This document shows, piece after piece, positions 43,770 through 53,180 of a stretch of DNA of 64,000 bases. The notes beneath the pieces are model-generated. The model made no database searches. It had not been told where the DNA came from and saw only the letters and a list, made by a program, of their open reading frames with translations. The translations under genes were made by a program, and so were the position numbers. The stretch lies in contig JAWLAH010000001.1 of NCBI GenBank assembly GCA_041395525.1, positions 186,001 to 250,000 on the forward strand, written 5' to 3'. This DNA is from CADEED01 sp020442965. GTDB lineage: Bacteria; Pseudomonadota; Gammaproteobacteria; Steroidobacterales; Steroidobacteraceae. Position 1 is the stretch's first letter; the number at the start of each line of letters is the position of its first letter.

Positions 43770-45260
43770 GTGCTAGCGGTGAAGATTGATTGGAAACAAT
43801 ACGATCCAGGGTCAAGCTACGACGAGCTGATAAGCGTCGCCGGCCAATCGCGCACCGCCGCCGCCGCGCTAACGCGCTACCTCGCATCGCTCAGCCCCAA
43901 GATGCTCGACTCCCGGCAAGACGCCGCCGAACGTGCGATCGCGGAGATGGGTATCACGTTCACGGTCTACAGCGAGGGGCGCAATATCGATCGCGCCTGG
44001 CCGTTCGATATCATCCCGCGCACTATTGCCGCCGCCGAGTGGGATCGCATTGCCGCTGGTCTGACTCAACGACTAACAGCTTTGAATCTGTTCATCGACG
44101 ATCTGTATAACGACCAACGGATCATTCGCGACAGCATCGTACCGGAGGAGATCATTGCAACGTCGCGCAACTTCCTCAAACCGTGTATCGGCGCCCGTCC
44201 GGCACACGCCGTCTGGGCTAACATCTGCGGTACCGATCTGGTGCGCGATGCCGATGGCACGGTATATGTGCTGGAGGACAACCTGCGTGTTCCGTCGGGC
44301 GTCTCCTATATGCTCGAGAATCGCATTATCACCAAGCGGGTGTTTCCGGAGCTTTTCAAGGATAGCTCGATCCGCTCGGTCGACGACTACGCATCCGAGC
44401 TTCTCGAGATGCTCAGCTCACTGACGCCGCGCACCGGCGACCGGCCCGAGGTAGTGGTGCTGACGCCCGGGATCTACAACTCCGCATATTTCGAGCACGC
44501 TTACCTCGCGCAACGGATGGGCGTGGAGTTGGTCGAGGGGGGCGACCTTGTCGTCGCGGATGATGACTGCGTCTACATGCGCAGCATCTCGGGACTGGAG
44601 CGCGTCGATGTCATATATCGTCGCATCAACGACACCGCGCTCGATCGAGAGTGCTTCGAACCGGATTCCGTATTGGGGGTGCCCGGCATCATGCGCGCCT
44701 GGCGGGCCGGCAACGTGAGCCTGGCAAACGCTCCCGGATCCGGTGTAGCGGATGACAAGGTCGTGTACGCCTATGTACCGCAGATCATTCGCTACTACCT
44801 CGATCAGGATGCGATTCTGCCGAACGTACCGACGCACCTGTGCGCAGATCCCAAGAACCTCGAATACGTGCTGGCGAATCTCGAGAAGCTCGTCGTCAAG
44901 CCCGCTAACGAATCGGGTGGCTATGGCATGCTGGTTGGCAGTCACGCGACGCGCAAGGAGCGCGAGGAGTTCGCACCACTGGTCGCAGCCAATCCGCGCA
45001 ACTACATCGCGCAGCCAGTCTTGAATCTGTCGACCGTTCCAACGCTCGTCGAGGGTCGCCTCGAACCGCGCCATGTCGACCTGCGGCCGTTCATTTTGCA
45101 AGGGGCGGCAACCTCGGTCACCGCGGGCGGCCTGACACGCGTCGCCTTGCGGCGCGGCTCGCTCGTGGTCAATTCGTCACAGGGTGGCGGTAGTAAGGAT
45201 ACCTGGATCGTCGACACTTATCCGGACGGCCGCGGCCACGCGCGCCGCGGAGCCGCGTAG
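43770..45260 (+). CDS. Circularly permuted ATP-grasp protein (CP_ATPgrasp / DUF404-DUF407)
   Basis: 496 residues from a GTG at 43770. Recognisable family blocks: WPFDIIPRTIAAAEWDRIAAGLTQRLTALNLFIDDLYNDQRI, the ENLRVPSGVSYMLENR-like stretch (EDNLRVPSGVSYMLENR), VVLTPGIYNSAYFEHAYLAQRMGVELVEG, and LEKLVVKPANESGGYGML. These contain the permuted ATP-binding lysine and acidic metal residues of a predicted carboxylate-amine ligase. The gene abuts the alpha-E gene with TAGTG overlap and opens the amidoligase region at 43.8-52.4 kb. It is thought to make a peptide or amide bond on an unknown substrate; the chemistry is inferred from the fold. Confidence 0.9.
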   Translation: MLAVKIDWKQYDPGSSYDELISVAGQSRTAAAALTRYLASLSPKMLDSRQDAAERAIAEMGITFTVYSEGRNIDRAWPFDIIPRTIAAAEWDRIAAGLTQRLTALNLFIDDLYNDQRIIRDSIVPEEIIATSRNFLKPCIGARPAHAVWANICGTDLVRDADGTVYVLEDNLRVPSGVSYMLENRIITKRVFPELFKDSSIRSVDDYASELLEMLSSLTPRTGDRPEVVVLTPGIYNSAYFEHAYLAQRMGVELVEGGDLVVADDDCVYMRSISGLERVDVIYRRINDTALDRECFEPDSVLGVPGIMRAWRAGNVSLANAPGSGVADDKVVYAYVPQIIRYYLDQDAILPNVPTHLCADPKNLEYVLANLEKLVVKPANESGGYGMLVGSHATRKEREEFAPLVAANPRNYIAQPVLNLSTVPTLVEGRLEPRHVDLRPFILQGAATSVTAGGLTRVALRRGSLVVNSSQGGGSKDTWIVDTYPDGRGHARRGAA

Positions 45261-46186
45261 TGCTGTCGCGCGTCGCCGAGCGAGTGTATTGGGCGGCACG
45301 CTACCTGGAGCGCGCCGAAGACAGCGCACGTCTCATCGACGTACAAAGCCAGTTGTTACTCGACTTGCCAGCGTCGACCGGCATTGCCTGGCCACACATC
45401 GTCGGCATAGTCGGTGTCGGCGACGCGAAACTCACACGTGGCCGTGCGGCCGAACGAGATACACTCAAACTGTTGCTGACGGACGACCGTTGCGCAAGCT
45501 CCATCAGTGCCACCATCGCCATGGCGCGCGAGAATTTCCGTACGACCCGCGACATCGTCCCGACCGAAGCCTGGCAGTGCGTCAATGAATTGCATATTTT
45601 TGCGCGCAGCCAGCTGCGCTGGGCGGTCGGCAAGCGACGCCGGCACGAGATCCTGAGCGAGATCGTCGCGCGCGTACAAGGCGTGCGCGGTTTGCTCGCC
45701 GATACCATGAGCCATGGTCCCGCCTACCAGTTTTTTTGCGTCGGCACGAATCTCGAGCGCGCGGACATGTGCACGCGCATCATCGATGTCGCGGTTGCGA
45801 GTCTGCTACAGGATCCCGAACGCCTGGAGCGCTTCGAGAATACGCTCTGGATGAGCACTTTGAAGTCCGTGTCTGGCTATCAAATGTATCGCCAGTATGT
45901 GCGCCGAAGAATGCGCGGCGCCGACGTGCTGGCGTTCCTGTTTCAGGACGCCGACTTCCCCCGCTCGATCCGTCACTGCCTGTGGCAGATCGAACAGTGC
46001 ATGGCACGTCTGCCCAACGGTGCGGCGCTCACCAAGCGCCTCGATACCCTGGTGCAAACAGTGACCGAGTTGACGGTCGGTGAGTTGGATAACGCCGCAC
46101 TGCACGCGGAAGTGGATCGGTTCCAGGTTGCCCTGGCGGACTTGAATCAACAGATGAGCGACACCTGGTTCTCGCCACAGAATTGA
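45260..46186 (+). CDS. Alpha-E domain protein (DUF403)
   Basis: 308 residues from a GTG at 45260 that overlaps the stop of the ATP-grasp gene by one base. It begins with LSRVAERVYWAARYLERAEDSARLIDV, the conserved alpha-E N-terminus, and is wholly helical. Conserved ARENFRTTRDIVPTEAWQCVNELHIF and FFCVGTNLERADMCTRIIDV segments follow. Alpha-E proteins always occur with permuted ATP-grasp and transglutaminase genes and are predicted peptide-ligase partners; no reaction has been shown. It converges with the transglutaminase-fusion gene. Confidence 0.9.
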   Translation: MLSRVAERVYWAARYLERAEDSARLIDVQSQLLLDLPASTGIAWPHIVGIVGVGDAKLTRGRAAERDTLKLLLTDDRCASSISATIAMARENFRTTRDIVPTEAWQCVNELHIFARSQLRWAVGKRRRHEILSEIVARVQGVRGLLADTMSHGPAYQFFCVGTNLERADMCTRIIDVAVASLLQDPERLERFENTLWMSTLKSVSGYQMYRQYVRRRMRGADVLAFLFQDADFPRSIRHCLWQIEQCMARLPNGAALTKRLDTLVQTVTELTVGELDNAALHAEVDRFQVALADLNQQMSDTWFSPQN

Positions 46187-46229
46187 AGCACTTTACTTGT
46201 TCATCGGCAGCGCTTCGGCACTGGGAGCG

Positions 46230-48086
46230 CTAGACGCCGTCGTGTATTTCGCGGACTTTTACGCTGATTGAGAGCGTCTCGACGCCACCGCCACGATAGA
46301 TGGTACCCGACGTGGGCGTTGCGTCGCCGTAGTTTCGGCCGCACGCAACCCTGATGTGATCCTGCGCCACGGCGCAGCCATTAGTAGGATCGAAGCCGCG
46401 CCAACCCACATAGGGCAAATACACTTCCGCCCAGGCGTGCGAGGCATCCGACTGTATCTTGTTAGCGTAGTCGGCGCCGGTATGGATATAGCCCATCCGA
46501 TAACGAGCCGGAATACTCAACAGGCGCGTCAGACAAATGAACAAATTCGCGAAATCCTGGCAGACGCCATGACGTGAGGTATACACCTCGAACGGCGTCG
46601 TGCTGAGCGCAGTGGTGCCGGGCATGTAGGCAAAGTCGCGGTAGATACTCAGGTTGATATCTTGCACGGTGCGCAGCAGATTGTTGTCATTGCGCTCGAC
46701 AAAGCTCATCGCGTATTCAGTCAACTCGAGCAATTGCGACTCGGGCAATTCAGGCGGCAGCAGATAAGGCATCATCATCTGCCGTTGCCACGGCATCCAA
46801 ACGAGTGGAATCGACGTTCGGCGACGCGATAGGCTGTGATCATCGGGTGGCGCGGCAAACACCTTGACGATACTCGTCGCCTCGACAGACAACTTACTAT
46901 ACGGCTGCTCGATCGCACAGTGCATCATCTGATTGCCAAACACATCCTCGTAGAGAATCTCCTCGGCCGGCGACGACAGCCGCAAACTGAAGCGCACCAC
47001 CTCCTGCACCGGATCGTCGATCGGTTGCAATCGAAACAAGTGCGTACTGTGCTCGACGGGAATCGAATACTCATAGTGACTGGCGTGCGCAATCTCGAAT
47101 TTGCGATACACCAGTGGCATACCGTCGGAAGTCTCAGTCACAGCGCGCACGTTCAGCGCGCGACCGCGCTCCTGTGGCTGGGCGCCCTGGGTGGGCGCGA
47201 GAAACGTCTTATCCGCCATGACTGTCGTCGGTAGCGCTGGCGGCGCAACTGCCTGCGCAGGTGTGATGTTATTTGGCGCGCTATTCCATACAACCGCGCC
47301 GCGTCGCACGATGATCATCTGACCGGGCCGCATCGCCTGCCAGGCGCCCGTCGAGAACTGCGCGGTGCTGATCATCAGCGCGGTCCGATACGTATCGCGC
47401 GGATCGCTCAGCGACACCTGCACCGCGGCGGATTGCTGCGGCTCTTGATTGTTGGGCGGCTGGATACGTGAGTAATAGAGTTGTTTGGGCGACTGCGTGC
47501 CATGGAAGCACGCGATGCTGAGTCCGTCCGACAGGCACATGTCCGCACTACCCAATGCGTCCAGTCGCTGCAGCCAACTCAACAGCGCCGCTGGCTCGAC
47601 ATCGGACAGATGGCGCGCTGAACCTTCGCGAATCCGCGCCAACAGATGGCAGAAGGCCAGCTCGGAATCGGTCTTGCCGAGCGGCTCGAGCACGCGCTGC
47701 GCTTTGCCGTGGAGCTGGTCGAGTTCGTGCTTGTCGAGATCACCGTTATGCATGAACAGCCAGTCGCGCCCCGCGAAGCTGCGTGAAAATGGCTGTGAAT
47801 CGGTGTGCGTATAATTCTTGTCGGCACCCAGCACCTTGCAAAAGAACACGGTCGAGCGAAAACTCGACCAGTCCGTGAAAGCCTCTGCCAGCACTTGCTT
47901 GCCGCGTGCGGCAGGGTCCTTCGCAACCATGGCCGATTGGCGTCCACCAGGGTACCAGCCGAGCCCCCACCCAAAGGAATGCGACCCATGCACATGTTCC
48001 GGCAAATCGAACTTGATCGACGGTGTCGCAAAGCCATCCAAGCTCATCGCAAGGATGTCACTATTGAGGGGCGGAATCACAAACAC
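46230..48086 (-). CDS. Class II glutamine amidotransferase-like domain fused to transglutaminase-like protease
   Basis: About 618 residues if started at the GTG at 48086, which follows GGAGG by 5 bases. The frame extends without any ATG to a TTG at 48122. The N-terminal third resembles a YafJ-type class II amidotransferase (SFGWGLGWYPGG, FMHNGDLDKHELD), but no Met-Cys start is visible and the glutamine-binding arginine region reads VFFCKVLGADK. From about residue 330 there is a transglutaminase N-terminal domain (FEIAHASHYEYSIPVEHSTHLFRLQP) and a protease core with an intact Cys-His-Asp triad: GVCQDFANLFI, SHAWAEVYL and WRGFDPTNG. It is divergent from the DUF2126 gene and is expected to cleave or form an isopeptide-type bond. 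Confidence 0.85.
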   Translation of the reverse strand: MFVIPPLNSDILAMSLDGFATPSIKFDLPEHVHGSHSFGWGLGWYPGGRQSAMVAKDPAARGKQVLAEAFTDWSSFRSTVFFCKVLGADKNYTHTDSQPFSRSFAGRDWLFMHNGDLDKHELDQLHGKAQRVLEPLGKTDSELAFCHLLARIREGSARHLSDVEPAALLSWLQRLDALGSADMCLSDGLSIACFHGTQSPKQLYYSRIQPPNNQEPQQSAAVQVSLSDPRDTYRTALMISTAQFSTGAWQAMRPGQMIIVRRGAVVWNSAPNNITPAQAVAPPALPTTVMADKTFLAPTQGAQPQERGRALNVRAVTETSDGMPLVYRKFEIAHASHYEYSIPVEHSTHLFRLQPIDDPVQEVVRFSLRLSSPAEEILYEDVFGNQMMHCAIEQPYSKLSVEATSIVKVFAAPPDDHSLSRRRTSIPLVWMPWQRQMMMPYLLPPELPESQLLELTEYAMSFVERNDNNLLRTVQDINLSIYRDFAYMPGTTALSTTPFEVYTSRHGVCQDFANLFICLTRLLSIPARYRMGYIHTGADYANKIQSDASHAWAEVYLPYVGWRGFDPTNGCAVAQDHIRVACGRNYGDATPTSGTIYRGGGVETLSISVKVREIHDGV

Positions 48087-48207
48087 TCGGTCCTCCAGGC
48101 AGGCGCCGCACCGGCACCGCAATTCAGGCCCGCATAGTAGCGGCAGTCACCCGACGGAAGAAGGCACAGGGGTCTATTTTTATGCTGCAAATCAGAAGGG
48201 CGTCTCA

Positions 48208-51200
48208 TTGAGCATCGTCACCGCGCTGCACCACCTGACGCGCTACCGCTACGAGCGGCCAACGACGCTCGGCCCACAGACAATCCGCTTGCGACCAGCG
48301 GCCCACGCGCGCGCGCTGGTCAAAGCCTATTCACTCAAGATTACGCCCGCCAAACACTTTATCAACTGGCAGCAGGACCCGTTCGGCAATTTTCTCGCGC
48401 GCGTCGTGTTTCCGGATAAAGTGCAGGAATTTGGCATCGAGGTCGATCTGATCGCCGAGATTCGCGCGTTCAATCCATTCGATTTCTTTCTCGACTCGTA
48501 TGCGCAGCATTTTCCGTTTGACTACGAACCCGAACTCAAGGAAGAGCTGGGGCCATATCTCGAGCTCAAGGAGTCCGGTCCGGGGTTGCGTGACTGGCTC
48601 GCTGGCCTCAGCACGTCCAAACAATCGACGATCGACTTTCTAGTTAGCACCAATCAGCGGCTCAATCAGGGGCTCGATTACAACGTGCGCATGGATCCGG
48701 GGGTGCAGAGCTGCGAAGACAGTCTGCGACTCGGCAGTGGCTCCTGCCGTGACATGACCTGGCTGATGTGCCAAGCCTTGCGCCACCTCGGCCTTGCAAC
48801 GCGCTTCGCATCGGGCTATCTCATACAACTCGCGGCCGATGTGAAGTCCTTGGACGGCCCATCGGGTCCGGCGACGGACTTCACCGATTTGCATGCTTGG
48901 GCAGAAGTGTACTTGCCGGGCGCCGGTTGGGTGGGTCTTGACCCAACATCCGGCATGTTCGCGGGCGAGGGACACATTCCGCTCTGTTGCACGCCGAATC
49001 CATCCAGCGCCGCGCCGGTCACCGGAACGCTCGAGGGCAATGCGAAGGCGACGCTCGAACACAACATGACCGTGCAGCGCATTGCGGAAGCGCCGCGTGT
49101 CACCAAGCCCTATCTCGAATCCACCTGGACCGCGATCGATGCGCTCGGCAAGCGCGTCGATGCCGATCTTGCAAGCCAGGATGTGCGGCTCACAATGGGT
49201 GGCGAGCCCACATTCGTCTCGCTCGATGACCGCGAGAATCCAGCCTGGCAGTTCGCGGCACTCGGCGGCGACAAGCGCGTACTCGCGAAGAACTTGTTAG
49301 ACCGCTTGCGAACGCGCTTTGCGCCGGGCGGGCTGTCAATGCTGACGCAGGGCAAGTGGTATCCCGGCGAGATCTTGCCGCGTTGGGCGATGCCGTGCTT
49401 TTGGCGACTGGATGGCGAGCCCGTGTGGCGCGACCCGGCGCGACTCGCCGATCCCGACCAGCCTCGCGAGCTAGCGCCCGAGGCCGCCGCGACATTCCTG
49501 ACTGCGGTCGCCGCGAAGCTTGGCGTTCCTGCCGACTACGTTCTGCCTGTGCGCGAGGACACCCCGTACTACCTGTGGAAGGAGCGAACGCTCCCGCTCA
49601 ATGACGAGATCATGTCGGCCAACGTGTTCGACCGTGCCGAGCGAGAGCGCCTGCAGACATTGCTCGACAAGGACCTCAACGCTCCCGCTGGCTATGCTCT
49701 GCCGTTGCACTACTCGCACCGGCGCGGCGGCTGGATCAGCAATCGATGGCAGTTCAAGCGCCCGCACGTTGTGGCGCTGACGGGAGATTCACCGATCGGG
49801 CTGCGGCTGCCGCTAGCGAGCCTGCCGAGTCCGAAGGAAGCCGCACTTGAAATCGTGCCCGAGCGCAGCGCCTTCGAAGCGACCGATCCACTTCCAACGT
49901 ACGCCGCACTCGTGCACCTCGCGAGCGCCCGCAAGCTTGACGATCAGGCATTTCGCAAAGATCCGAGCGGCCTGATTCGCTCGGCACTCTGCACACAGAT
50001 TCGCGGCGGCGTACTGTACGTTTTCCTGCCGCCGATCGCCTGGGTCGAACATGCGTTGGAGCTGATCGCGACGATCGAGTTGGTAGCGGTACAACAAGAT
50101 CTATCCGTCGTGCTCGAAGGCTACACGCCCCCCCAGGATGTACGGTTGGCGCACTTCAGCGTCACGCCGGACCCGGCGTCATCGAAATCAATATACAACC
50201 GGCTGCGAACTGGGACGCTCTGAAGGAGATCACGTTCGGCGTATACGACGCTGCGCGACTCGCGCGACTCGCGGCAGAGAAATTCCTGCTCGATGGGCGC
50301 CGCGTGGGCACCGGCGGGGGCAATCATATCGTCATGGGAGCATCCAGACCGGCGGACAGTCCGTTCCTGCGCCGCCCCGATCTGCTGCGTAGCATGGTCG
50401 CGTTCTGGCAAAGCCATCCGTCGCTGTCGTACCTGTTCGCCGGCATGTACATCGGTCCAACAAGTCAGGCGCCGCGCATCGACGAAGCACGTCACGACTC
50501 GCTGTACGAGTTGGAACTCGCGTTCCAGCAAATTCCTAACAAGGCGGAAGCGGCACCCTGGTTGATAGATCGGCTGTTTCGTAACCTGCTCGTGGATTTG
50601 ACCGGCAACACCCATCGCGCCGAATTCTGCATCGACAAGCTGTACAGCCCCGATTCCGATCGTGGTCGTCTCGGCTTGCTTGAAATGCGCGGCTTCGAGA
50701 TGAGCCCCCATCCGCAAATGAATCTGGTGCAGGCACTGCTGCTACGCGCTTTCATCGCACGCTTCTGGCGCGAGCCTTACGTGGGGCGGCTCGTTCGCTG
50801 GGGCACTCGCCTGCACGATCAGTTCATGCTGCCGCATTTCATCGAGGAAGACTTCCGCGACGCACTGCGCACGCTGCAAGGCGGCGGTTACGAGTTCAAA
50901 GACGAGTGGTTCGCACCTTTTTTTGCTTTTCGCTTTCCGGAATGTGGCCGCGCGCAGATCGGCGACGTGACGATTTCCGTGCGCTCGGCGCTCGAACCTT
51001 GGCCGGTGATGGGCGAAGAACCCGCTGGCGGCGGCGTGAGTCGCTCCGTCGATGTCACGGTTGAGCGCGTGCAGGTCACGGGTACGGGTCTGGTTGAAGG
51101 TCGGCACATCATCGCTTGCAACGGTCGTCGCTTGCCATTGACACCCACGCGCGACGTCGGCGTGCAAGTCGCAGGTGTGCGCTTCAAGGCCTGGACGCAT

Positions 51201-51476
51201 TCCGGCAGCCTTAATCCGCGGTTGCCGATCAACGCCCCGTTGACCATTGACGTAATCGACACCGCCCAGCAGCGTTCGATTGGCGGCTGCGTTTATCACG
51301 TCGTGCACCCCGGCGGCCGCAACTTCGAGAAGTTTCCGGTCAATGCTAACGAGGCTGAGGGCCGGGTTCTGGCACGCTTCGACACGATCGGCTACACGCC
51401 CGGCAAGATCGGCGTCCCGGCCGTGGAACACAATCCTGACTATCCACATACGCTTGATTTGCGGCGCAAGGCTTGA
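48208..51476 (+). pseudogene. Transglutaminase-DUF2126 amidoligase, with one-base frameshift
   Basis: A protein of about 1,090 residues in two frames. Translation likely starts at TTG 48208, after AGAAGGG. The N-terminal transglutaminase (ALHHLTRYRYERPTTLGPQTIRLRP; Cys in GSGSCRDMTWLM, His in LHAWAEVYLP, Asp in LDPTSG) is intact. DUF2126, a predicted glutamine-synthetase-like amidoligase, follows from about residue 320 (LTMGGEPTFVSLDD, LTQGKWYPGEILPRWAM, HYSHRRGGWISNRW). After FSVTPDP at about 50176 the frame changes: the expected GVIEINIQPAANW and GTGGGNHIVMGASRPADSPF continue in another frame to 51476. One missing C in the run at 50171-50175 explains it. A mutation or a sequencing error are both possible. 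Confidence 0.85.
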
Positions 51477-52405
51477 TGCTGGACCTACAGTCGCTGATCG
51501 ACGAGGTTTGGACCGAACTGCACAGCCGCGAGAACTGCGGTTCGGTCGCGACTTACATTCCCGAGCTCGCGAAGATCAATCCTAGGAAATTGGGCATCGC
51601 GATCTCAACGGCCGAGGGCGAGTTGTTCGCCGCTGGCGACTCCGATGAGCCATTTTCGATCCAGAGCATCTCCAAGGTCTTTGTGTTGACGCTGGCACTG
51701 GGCCGGTTGGGTGATGCGTTGTGGCAGCGGGTCGGGCGCGAGCCGTCAGGCACCGCTTTCAACTCGATCGTGCAGCTTGAGCACGAACGCGGCATCCCAC
51801 GCAATCCATTCATCAACGCGGGGGCAATCGTTGCGAGCGACGTGGTGTTGGCTGGCAACCAGCCGCGCGAAGCGATCGGTGAGATACTTCGCTTTGCGCA
51901 ATTCGTAGCAGACGACGATGCAATCCGCATCGACCCTGAGGTCGCACGGTCAGAGGCCGCGACAGGCTTTCGGAATCGTGCCTTGGCTAACTACATCAGC
52001 GCCTTCGGCAATCTCGACCGTCCGGTCGAACACGTACTTGGTGTCTATTTTCATCAGTGCGCGATTGCGATGAGTTGTCGGCAGTTGGCGCGCTCTGGTC
52101 TATTTCTCGCTTGTGGCGGCAGGCTACCCACTAGTGGTCAAAGCGTGATCTCGAGCCGACGTGCACGACGTATCAACGCCCTGATGCTGACTTGCGGACA
52201 CTACGACGGCTCAGGAGACTTCGCCTTTCGGGTGGGTTTGCCGGGCAAGAGTGGCGTTGGCGGCGGGATACTGGCGATCGCTCCCGGCAAGGCCTCGATC
52301 GCGGTCTGGTCTCCTGGCCTCAACGCGAACGGCAACTCCCTGCTGGGAGCGCTCGCGCTCGAGCGCATCGCACAACGTGCGGGCTGGAGCGTATTCGGGC
52401 CGTAA
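51476..52405 (+). CDS. glsA: Glutaminase (GlsA family)
   Basis: 309 residues. Hydrolyses glutamine to glutamate and ammonia with a serine-lysine dyad: Ser64-x-x-Lys67 in SIQSISKVF. PFINAGAIVASDVV and GLPGKSGVGGGILAIAPGKASIAVWSPGL, two further signature stretches, are present. The ATG at 51476 overlaps the DUF2126 stop (TGATG at 51474-51478), so the two are co-translated. A glutaminase placed at the end of an amidoligase cluster could supply ammonia or glutamate locally, or simply hitchhike. It is full length. Confidence 0.9.
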   Translation: MLDLQSLIDEVWTELHSRENCGSVATYIPELAKINPRKLGIAISTAEGELFAAGDSDEPFSIQSISKVFVLTLALGRLGDALWQRVGREPSGTAFNSIVQLEHERGIPRNPFINAGAIVASDVVLAGNQPREAIGEILRFAQFVADDDAIRIDPEVARSEAATGFRNRALANYISAFGNLDRPVEHVLGVYFHQCAIAMSCRQLARSGLFLACGGRLPTSGQSVISSRRARRINALMLTCGHYDGSGDFAFRVGLPGKSGVGGGILAIAPGKASIAVWSPGLNANGNSLLGALALERIAQRAGWSVFGP

Positions 52406-52419
52406 AGACGGCGGACCGG

Positions 52420-53079
52420 TCAAACGGCGTGCGGCTGACGCGCAGCATCGACGTCGCTTGGCTGCTTGAAGCCCTTTGCGACGATGTACACCTCACGAGA
52501 CCGGGGCCGCGATGCATCCGGCTTGCGGATCGACACTTTCTCGAACGACGCGCGCAGTGCCTTCAGATAGTCATCTGAGCCCGCTCCCTGGAACATCTTG
52601 GCGACGAAATCGCCTCGCGGCTTGAGCGCACGCTGAATCGTCTCGAGCGCAAGCTCCAGGAAGTACATCGACGAGGCTTGATCAGCAGAATCGATGCCGG
52701 TGATGTTCGGAGCGATATCCGAAACGACCAAATCGAACTTGTTACTACCGAGCCATTCAAATATCTTTTCGACAACGACGTCGGTCGTGAAGTCCCCCTG
52801 AACGAAATCGACGTTCTTGAGCGGATCCATCGGCAAGATATCCGTCGCCAGAACCCTGCCCTTCGTGCCGACCAGCTTGCCGGCGACTTGCGACCAGCCG
52901 CCCGGCGCAGATCCCAGGTCCAGAACGCGCATCCCGGGGCGAATCAGGCGGTCCTTTTCATTGAGCTCGATCAGCTTGTAGGCGGAACGCGAACGATAAC
53001 CATCCTTCTGCGCCCGTTTGACGAAAGGATCGTTGACGTGTTCATGCAGCCAGCGGCTGCTACTTTTGGTTCGAGCCAT
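52420..53079 (-). CDS. rlmE: 23S rRNA 2'-O-methyltransferase RlmE (FtsJ/RrmJ)
   Basis: 219 residues. Methylates U2552 of 23S rRNA at the 2'-O position during late 50S assembly. SAM motif VLDLGSAPGGWSQ (about 53-65) and the K-D-K-E tetrad are all present: Lys35 (SAYKL), Asp121 (VVSDIAPN), Lys161 (DFVAKMFQG) and Glu196 (SREVYIV). The start ATG at 53079 is the family's usual MARTKSSSRWLHEH beginning. It converges with glutaminase, with 14 bases between the stops. Elsewhere this gene often precedes ftsH; here it does not. Confidence 0.94.
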   Translation of the reverse strand: MARTKSSSRWLHEHVNDPFVKRAQKDGYRSRSAYKLIELNEKDRLIRPGMRVLDLGSAPGGWSQVAGKLVGTKGRVLATDILPMDPLKNVDFVQGDFTTDVVVEKIFEWLGSNKFDLVVSDIAPNITGIDSADQASSMYFLELALETIQRALKPRGDFVAKMFQGAGSDDYLKALRASFEKVSIRKPDASRPRSREVYIVAKGFKQPSDVDAARQPHAV

Positions 53080-53180
53080 AGTCTTTCGGAACTGGCCGCC
53101 ACGAGCGGCGTCGGAGTTTCGGCGCTACAATTGCCACGGTATCTTTCCCTCTGCCGGGGACACCGGCCAGGATATCCGCC

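Noticed and set aside
46205..46230. AGCGCT...AGCGCT hairpin between convergent alpha-E and fusion genes as a terminator
   Set aside because: Arms are only 6 bases and self-complementary, the loop is long and no T-run follows on either strand.
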